DNA from: Prevotella sp.
GTDB taxonomy: Bacteria; Bacteroidota; Bacteroidia; Bacteroidales; Dysgonomonadaceae
DNA: 8,528 bases
Assembly (NCBI GenBank): GCA_031260865.1
Contig: JAISKQ010000054.1
Location: forward strand, 1-8,528
Direction of reading: 5' to 3'
The notes under the pieces are model-generated. The model ran no database searches. It saw nothing but the letters and a program-made list of their open reading frames with translations, and was not told the DNA's origin. Below, in pieces: positions 4,782 to 8,528 of the stretch; within the stretch, counting starts at the first letter, position 1; each line of letters begins with the position of its first letter. The position numbers were made by a program, and so were the translations under genes.

Positions 4782-4813
4782 AAAATGACCGGATTAAGAT
4801 TTCCGGTCATTTT
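4782..4813 (-). terminator. rho-independent terminator after pepD
   Basis: AAAATGACCGG (4782-4792) and CCGGTCATTTT (4803-4813) form a perfect 11-bp stem around a 10-nt loop. On the minus strand the stem is followed by TATTATATATTTT, giving a U-rich tail. It lies 19 bp beyond the pepD stop and separates pepD from the HigA-like gene. Confidence 0.85.
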
Positions 4814-4831
4814 CTATCGCTATTGTATTCT

Positions 4832-6286
4832 TTATTGTATTCTTTCCAGCGTCTTTAGCAGATAGTCATAGAATTTCTCTACTGCGTCTATTTCCACATA
4901 TTCATCGGGTGAGTGGGCGTTAAGGATTGTCGGGCCGAAGGATACAATATCCAACCCCGGAGTGCTGCCCAGAATGATGCCGCATTCCAATCCCGCGTGT
5001 ACAACGACAACATGAGCATCCTCATTATACATTTCCTTGTATAATTTCGACATCATGTTTAGCGTATCCGATTGCGCGTTTGGTTGCCATCCCGGATACC
5101 CGTTTTCAATGGAAACTTTTGCGCCGGCAAGGGCAAAAACACTTTCAAGGCTGGAGCATATTTCCGCCTTACGTGTTTCTGAAGAACTTCGCGCCAGCAT
5201 TTTAGCAGCGATATGTCCCGGCGCTGATTTCACAGAAGCTAAGTTTGTGGAGGTTTCAACAATCCCTACAAAGTCGGTCAGCATACTGATTACGCCGTTT
5301 TGACATCCGATAACCGCGTTTATCAGGCTATCCTGTATCTCTTCCGGAATTAGTGTTTTCGGTAAATCTGATTTTTCCGCTTTGAATGAAAGATTGGATT
5401 CCACCGCTTTATATTCTTCTTTGAATATCTTTTCGTATTCCTCCACCAATTCCAAGAAGTCCTGTTCGTCTTCTTCCGGCAAAGTCACCAAAGCGACAGC
5501 TTCGCGTGGTATCGCGTTACGGAGCGAACCGCCGTCAATTGTCGATAGGCGTACTTCGTAGTTGCTGACGGCTTCTTTAAGAAAATAGAATATTAGTTTG
5601 TTGGCATTCGCCCTGCCCATGTGTATTTCAGTTCCCGAGTGTCCGCCTCTAAGTCCTTTTATGGTGATTTTGTAGGCTACATCTCCTTCGGGTACTTCCA
5701 CCTCTTTATATTCCCAATCCGCGTTTACATCGGCGCCGCCGGCACAACCGACACACAGTTCTCCGATTTCTTCGGTGTCGAGGTTCAGAAGGATATTGCC
5801 CGCGAGGAATCCCTTTTCGAGACCTGTGGCTCCTACCATTCCTACTTCTTCATCGACGGTGAAGAGGGCTTCTATTTTACCATGTTTCAGGTTCGTGTCT
5901 TCCAACACAGCCATTATAGCTGCCGCGCCGATGCCATTGTCAGCGCCGAGCGTGGTTGAATGCGCTTTCACCTTATCTCCGTCGATACGGGTTTTGATAG
6001 GGTCTTTGGTAAAATCATGATTTACATCGGAATTTTTTTGAGGAACCATATCCAAGTGTGATTGCAAAATCACCACAGGCGATTTTTCCATTCCTTTGGT
6101 CGCCGGCTTGGTTATAAGCACATTGCCTGTCTTATCTTGTTTTACATCCAACCCGAGAGATTTACCAAAGTTAATGACAAATTTGGTGACTTCTTCCATC
6201 TGTCCCGTAGGACGGGGGATTTGTGTTAAATTGTAGAAATGTTTCCACAATTGTCGCGGTTTTAGGTTAAGTATTTCTTGTGACAT
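4832..6286 (-). CDS. pepD: Aminoacyl-histidine dipeptidase / cytosol non-specific dipeptidase (M20C)
   Basis: This 484-residue protein has the usual full length of the PepD family. Family members hydrolyse dipeptides, including Xaa-His, with two zinc ions in the cytosol. The metal and catalytic motifs are all visible: HLDMVPQ (H77, D79), LGADNGIG (D116, bridging), DEEVGM (E146/E147, general base and ligand), NLDTEE (D170) and the C-terminal NAHSPDE (H458). GGHSG (214-218) lies at the start of the lid domain, and QSHLD is in the strand before the first ligand. There is no signal peptide. ATG 6286 starts at MSQEILNLKPRQLW, typical for the family, and a -7 box lies at 6319-6326. It is probably transcribed alone, because a hairpin separates it from the upstream membrane-protein gene and a strong terminator follows it. 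Confidence 0.97.
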   Translation of the reverse strand: MSQEILNLKPRQLWKHFYNLTQIPRPTGQMEEVTKFVINFGKSLGLDVKQDKTGNVLITKPATKGMEKSPVVILQSHLDMVPQKNSDVNHDFTKDPIKTRIDGDKVKAHSTTLGADNGIGAAAIMAVLEDTNLKHGKIEALFTVDEEVGMVGATGLEKGFLAGNILLNLDTEEIGELCVGCAGGADVNADWEYKEVEVPEGDVAYKITIKGLRGGHSGTEIHMGRANANKLIFYFLKEAVSNYEVRLSTIDGGSLRNAIPREAVALVTLPEEDEQDFLELVEEYEKIFKEEYKAVESNLSFKAEKSDLPKTLIPEEIQDSLINAVIGCQNGVISMLTDFVGIVETSTNLASVKSAPGHIAAKMLARSSSETRKAEICSSLESVFALAGAKVSIENGYPGWQPNAQSDTLNMMSKLYKEMYNEDAHVVVVHAGLECGIILGSTPGLDIVSFGPTILNAHSPDEYVEIDAVEKFYDYLLKTLERIQ

Positions 6287-6318
6287 AAAGATTATGTTTT
6301 AAAATTTACGAATAGTAA

Positions 6319-6326
6319 CAAAGATA
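6319..6326 (-). promoter_or_regulatory. -7 promoter element of pepD
   Basis: TATCTTTG on the minus strand matches TAnnTTTG exactly and lies 32 bp before ATG 6286. A -33 box is not clear; the region upstream is AT-rich. Confidence 0.6.
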
Positions 6327-6341
6327 TGAAAATATAGCTCG

Positions 6342-6366
6342 AAATAAGCGAGTCGGCAGCTTATTT
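6342..6366 (-). terminator. probable hairpin terminator of the flippase-like gene
   Basis: AAATAAGC (6342-6349) and GCTTATTT (6359-6366) form an 8-bp stem with a 9-nt loop, 60 bp after the stop at 6426. The long T-run lies on the plus-strand side (6367-6378); on the minus strand only TTT of the stem and AT-rich DNA follow. The direction of action is therefore uncertain. Confidence 0.45.
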
Positions 6367-6425
6367 ATTATTTTTTTTCGAATATTTTGGTACAAATTGT
6401 AATTTAGCGCCAAAAGGCTTCTTGT

Positions 6426-7436
6426 TTATTTATGCTTCTTCAGGCTCAGTATGGCAATGCCAACCAGCCCGCAAAGAATAACCCATACCGATTGTATGGC
6501 AAATACTCCGGTGGCGAAAGCTGTGGCATGTAGTTTGTCTACTCCGTACAAGCTTAGGGAAGCGATGACTGCTATTTGCCAAGGTCCTAATCCGCCGTTG
6601 GACGGAACGCCCATACTTATGCTGCTTAGCGCGAAAGCGATAAGCCCTGCCGTGATTCCTAAATTCTCGGTAAAGTCGAAAGCGTAAAATGTGATATAGA
6701 AATAGCAGAAATAAGACCCCCAAATGCCGATTGTATATAATAACAAACGACCCTTTGTCTTCATTTTCCAGATGGCTTTCATATCGTTAGCCATATTCTG
6801 TAAAAAGCCTTTTATCTTGCGGACTATAAAATTCTCTTTGAAATATCGGAAAACAATGTAAGTGGTGATTATCGCCGCCCCAACGGCAATATAGAGCAAC
6901 GGAGATGACAAGATAGCAAGGATGGTTTCGAATGTCGCCTGATTTGCTTGAAGTTGGGACATGAAAAACTGCATGTTGAATAAGAACGCGATCAATGAGA
7001 TGACGAAAACCGTAATCGTATCGAAAATACGGTCGAGTATCATCGTGCCAAACAGCTTTGTAAAGGGTATATTATCTTCTTTTGCTACCACTCCGCACCG
7101 CCATATTTCACCGGCGCGCGGAAGGGCGAAGTTTACGGCATAACCTCCATATATGGCATAATTCAGGTTTGATACTTTGGGGCTGTATCCCAATGGCTTT
7201 ATGAACAGTTCCCAGCGATAACCCCTAATCGTGTTTCCCAACAACCCGAATAAGAGAGAAACCAGTAATATAGCCCAGTTGGCGTCTTTCAGAATAACCC
7301 AAAGCTGCTGAGGATCGATTTTGCTGATAAGATAATAGACAATCGCGATACCCAGTCCAAGAGGTAAGACGACTTTTATAAGATTGTTTAGTAAAGAGCT
7401 TCTTTTTGATGTTGTTACTTCATCTATTCCTTCCAT
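6426..7436 (-). CDS. Flippase-like integral membrane protein (LPG-synthase TM domain / YbhN family)
   Basis: This 336-residue protein has about 8-9 predicted hydrophobic segments (approximately 19-39, 53-69, 93-105, 137-156, 172-194, 231-252, 260-278, 284-298, 305-331). The family signatures are visible: VNFALPRAGEIWR (101-113), MILDRIFDT (132-140) and the glycine-rich GVPSNGGLGPW (276-286). This domain is the membrane part of lysyl-phosphatidylglycerol synthase (MprF), but this protein stops after it, so no aminoacyl-transferase domain is present. Stand-alone members are uncharacterised and thought to move lipids or lipid-linked substrates. ATG 7436 gives MEGIDEVTTSKRSS before the first helix. 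The gene diverges from rsmA. Confidence 0.9.
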   Translation of the reverse strand: MEGIDEVTTSKRSSLLNNLIKVVLPLGLGIAIVYYLISKIDPQQLWVILKDANWAILLVSLLFGLLGNTIRGYRWELFIKPLGYSPKVSNLNYAIYGGYAVNFALPRAGEIWRCGVVAKEDNIPFTKLFGTMILDRIFDTITVFVISLIAFLFNMQFFMSQLQANQATFETILAILSSPLLYIAVGAAIITTYIVFRYFKENFIVRKIKGFLQNMANDMKAIWKMKTKGRLLLYTIGIWGSYFCYFYITFYAFDFTENLGITAGLIAFALSSISMGVPSNGGLGPWQIAVIASLSLYGVDKLHATAFATGVFAIQSVWVILCGLVGIAILSLKKHK

Positions 7437-7454
7437 TCCCTGTTTTTATATCGT

Positions 7455-7504
7455 AGGTCTAAAATAAAGGTTATATACCAAGACCTGTTTTTATTAATAA
7501 AACA
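7455..7504. promoter_or_regulatory. nested palindromes in the divergent intergenic region
   Basis: AGGTCT (7455-7460) and AGACCT (7481-7486) are inverted and flank GGTTATATACC (7469-7479), itself a near-palindrome. Next to it TGTTTTTATTAATAAAACA (7486-7504) is another near-palindrome. These lie between the start of the flippase-like gene and the rsmA promoter and could be operator sites or AT-rich chance symmetry. Confidence 0.3.
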
Positions 7505-7505
7505 T

Positions 7506-7513
7506 TACCTTTG
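7506..7513 (+). promoter_or_regulatory. -7 promoter element of rsmA
   Basis: TACCTTTG matches TAnnTTTG exactly and lies 29 bp before the preferred ATG at 7543. The upstream ATG at 7528 would leave only 14 bp, which favours 7543 as the start. Confidence 0.65.
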
Positions 7514-7542
7514 CGAGTGCAAATATAATGATAATTATAAGT

Positions 7543-8343
7543 ATGGCAGTAGTTAAACCAAAGAAATTCTTAGGACAACATTTTCTCAAAGACCTGGATA
7601 TAGCTCGTCGTATTGCCGACACCTTGGATGATTTTCCGGATGTGCCGGTGATAGAAGTTGGTCCGGGCATGGGCGTGTTGACCCAATTTCTTATAGAAAA
7701 GAAAAAGGATTTGACTGTTGTTGAACTGGATAGGGATTCCGTGCCATATCTTAACGAACATTATCCGGCTTTGCGCGGACATATTATCGAGGCGGATTTT
7801 CTTACGCTCGATCTATCGGCTATTTATAAAGACCGGTTTTGTGTAATAGGCAATTACCCTTATAATATATCATCCCAGATATTTTTTAAGGTTTTAGAAT
7901 ATAAAGACCGGATACCGTGTTGTTCCGGGATGCTGCAAAAAGAAGTAGCGGAACGGATTGCCGCCAAACCCGGCGGTAAAACGTATGGTATATTGAGCGT
8001 GTTGCTTCAGGCTTGGTATAATATCGAGTACTTATTTACGGTCAGTGAGCAGGTGTTTGATCCGCCGCCGAGGGTGAAATCCGCGGTGATAAAGCTTGTC
8101 AGGAATGAACGGAAGATATTGAGTTGTGACGAAAGGCTATTTAAGACGGTGGTGAAAACGGGATTCAATCAACGGCGAAAGACGCTGCGAAATTCGATGA
8201 AACCCTTACTCGGAAAAGATTGCGCCGCGTATGCCGACCCTATTTTTGATGAACGACCCGAGCGGCTCTCGGTTGCAGACTTTGAAAAGCTGACTAATAT
8301 AGTTTCAGACTTTCTGCCCGGGAGTGTAAATGAGAAGAAATAG
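7543..8343 (+). CDS. rsmA: 16S rRNA dimethyladenosine transferase RsmA (KsgA)
   Basis: This 266-residue protein (numbered from ATG 7543) dimethylates two adjacent adenosines (A1518/A1519, E. coli numbering) in the 3' hairpin of 16S rRNA with S-adenosylmethionine, late in 30S assembly. The start MAVVKPKKFLGQHFLKD is the usual family start; an in-frame ATG at 7528 would add MIIIS, so I prefer 7543. The SAM site is EVGPGMGVLT (38-47), followed by the acidic ELD (61-63) and EADF (84-87). The catalytic NYPY is at 104-107. QKEVAERI, the DPPPRVKSAV segment and NQRRKTLRNS near the C-terminus are conserved family motifs. Length and motifs are complete, so it should be functional. A putative CorA gene starts 27 bp after its stop on the same strand and may be cotranscribed. 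Confidence 0.97.
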   Translation: MAVVKPKKFLGQHFLKDLDIARRIADTLDDFPDVPVIEVGPGMGVLTQFLIEKKKDLTVVELDRDSVPYLNEHYPALRGHIIEADFLTLDLSAIYKDRFCVIGNYPYNISSQIFFKVLEYKDRIPCCSGMLQKEVAERIAAKPGGKTYGILSVLLQAWYNIEYLFTVSEQVFDPPPRVKSAVIKLVRNERKILSCDERLFKTVVKTGFNQRRKTLRNSMKPLLGKDCAAYADPIFDERPERLSVADFEKLTNIVSDFLPGSVNEKK

Positions 8344-8370
8344 AGTACACAACCCTTAATTAAAACGCTC

Positions 8371-8528
8371 ATGTCAGAAGTAAAATTATTCTATCATAAA
8401 GACAATGCGATACGAATGAGCCGTAGCATTGAATTCTTGAAAACAACACCCATCAAAAACTTCCTCTGGATTGACCTGAACAATGTGGATGAGGAAATAG
8501 AGGATGAATTGGAGGATTACCTTAAAAT
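8371..8528 (+). CDS. CorA-type divalent cation transporter, N-terminal fragment (runs off the window)
   Basis: ATG 8371 is followed by 52 open codons to the window end. MSEVKLFYHKDNAIRMS, then FLKTTPIKNFLWIDLNNVD and EEIEDELEDYLKI match the start of the cytosolic funnel domain of CorA-family magnesium/cobalt channels, where WIDL followed by an acidic EE..ELE..L helix is typical. The membrane part with the GMN motif lies outside the window, so the call rests on the N-terminus only. Spacing from rsmA is 27 bp with no terminator seen. Confidence 0.7.
   Translation, partial: MSEVKLFYHKDNAIRMSRSIEFLKTTPIKNFLWIDLNNVDEEIEDELEDYLK

Noticed and set aside
7570..7782. Minus-strand ORF inside rsmA, and similar antisense ORFs in pepD and the flippase-like gene
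   Set aside because: Shadows of well-supported genes, with no family motifs.

Overview
The window reads as chromosomal DNA of a member of the order Bacteroidales (phylum Bacteroidetes). Three things support this. The housekeeping proteins have the Bacteroides/Parabacteroides type of sequence, especially RsmA and the PepD-type dipeptidase. Promoter-like boxes of the Bacteroidetes form TAnnTTTG lie before several genes. Most starts lack a purine-rich Shine-Dalgarno sequence. I cannot name a genus.

Right half (about 4780-8528), ordinary chromosome: a cytosolic dipeptidase (pepD) and a flippase-like membrane protein of the LPG-synthase-TM/YbhN family, both on the minus strand. Divergent from them, on the plus strand, are rsmA (ksgA) and the first 52 codons of a CorA-type divalent cation transporter. 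Left edge (1-1272), minus strand: the start of a DUF1287 protein with a signal peptide, and a signal-peptide protein of unknown function that carries an 11-residue tandem duplication.

Between them (about 1273-4790) lies an accessory region. It starts with an apparently gene-free stretch holding a degenerate tandem array of about 94-bp units, each opening with GTGACAAAAGTAACA. It continues with fragments of phage and toxin-antitoxin genes. In order: a 5'-truncated small ORF overlapping (ATGA) a 71-codon Cys-containing protein; a convergent MuF-type phage head protein fused to an HEFGH metallopeptidase toxin domain, also 5'-truncated; a Phd/YefM antitoxin with a palindromic operator but no toxin; a 34-codon gene fragment; and a HigA-like XRE antitoxin with no toxin.

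The main observation is a 45-46-bp sequence present three times in the same orientation, at 2113, 3847 and 4392. Read on the minus strand it strongly resembles the 46-48-nt repeat of Bacteroidetes type II-C CRISPR arrays (starting GTTGTGATTTGCTTTCA and ending in ACAGC). No cas gene and no regular spacing is present. Coding sequence resumes directly at these repeats with its 5' part missing. The phage-toxin piece of about 1.69 kb therefore sits between two solitary CRISPR-like repeats, and the antitoxin piece of about 0.5 kb between the second and third. Whether this is a wrecked CRISPR array, a recombination hotspot or a dispersed repeat family cannot be settled from this window.
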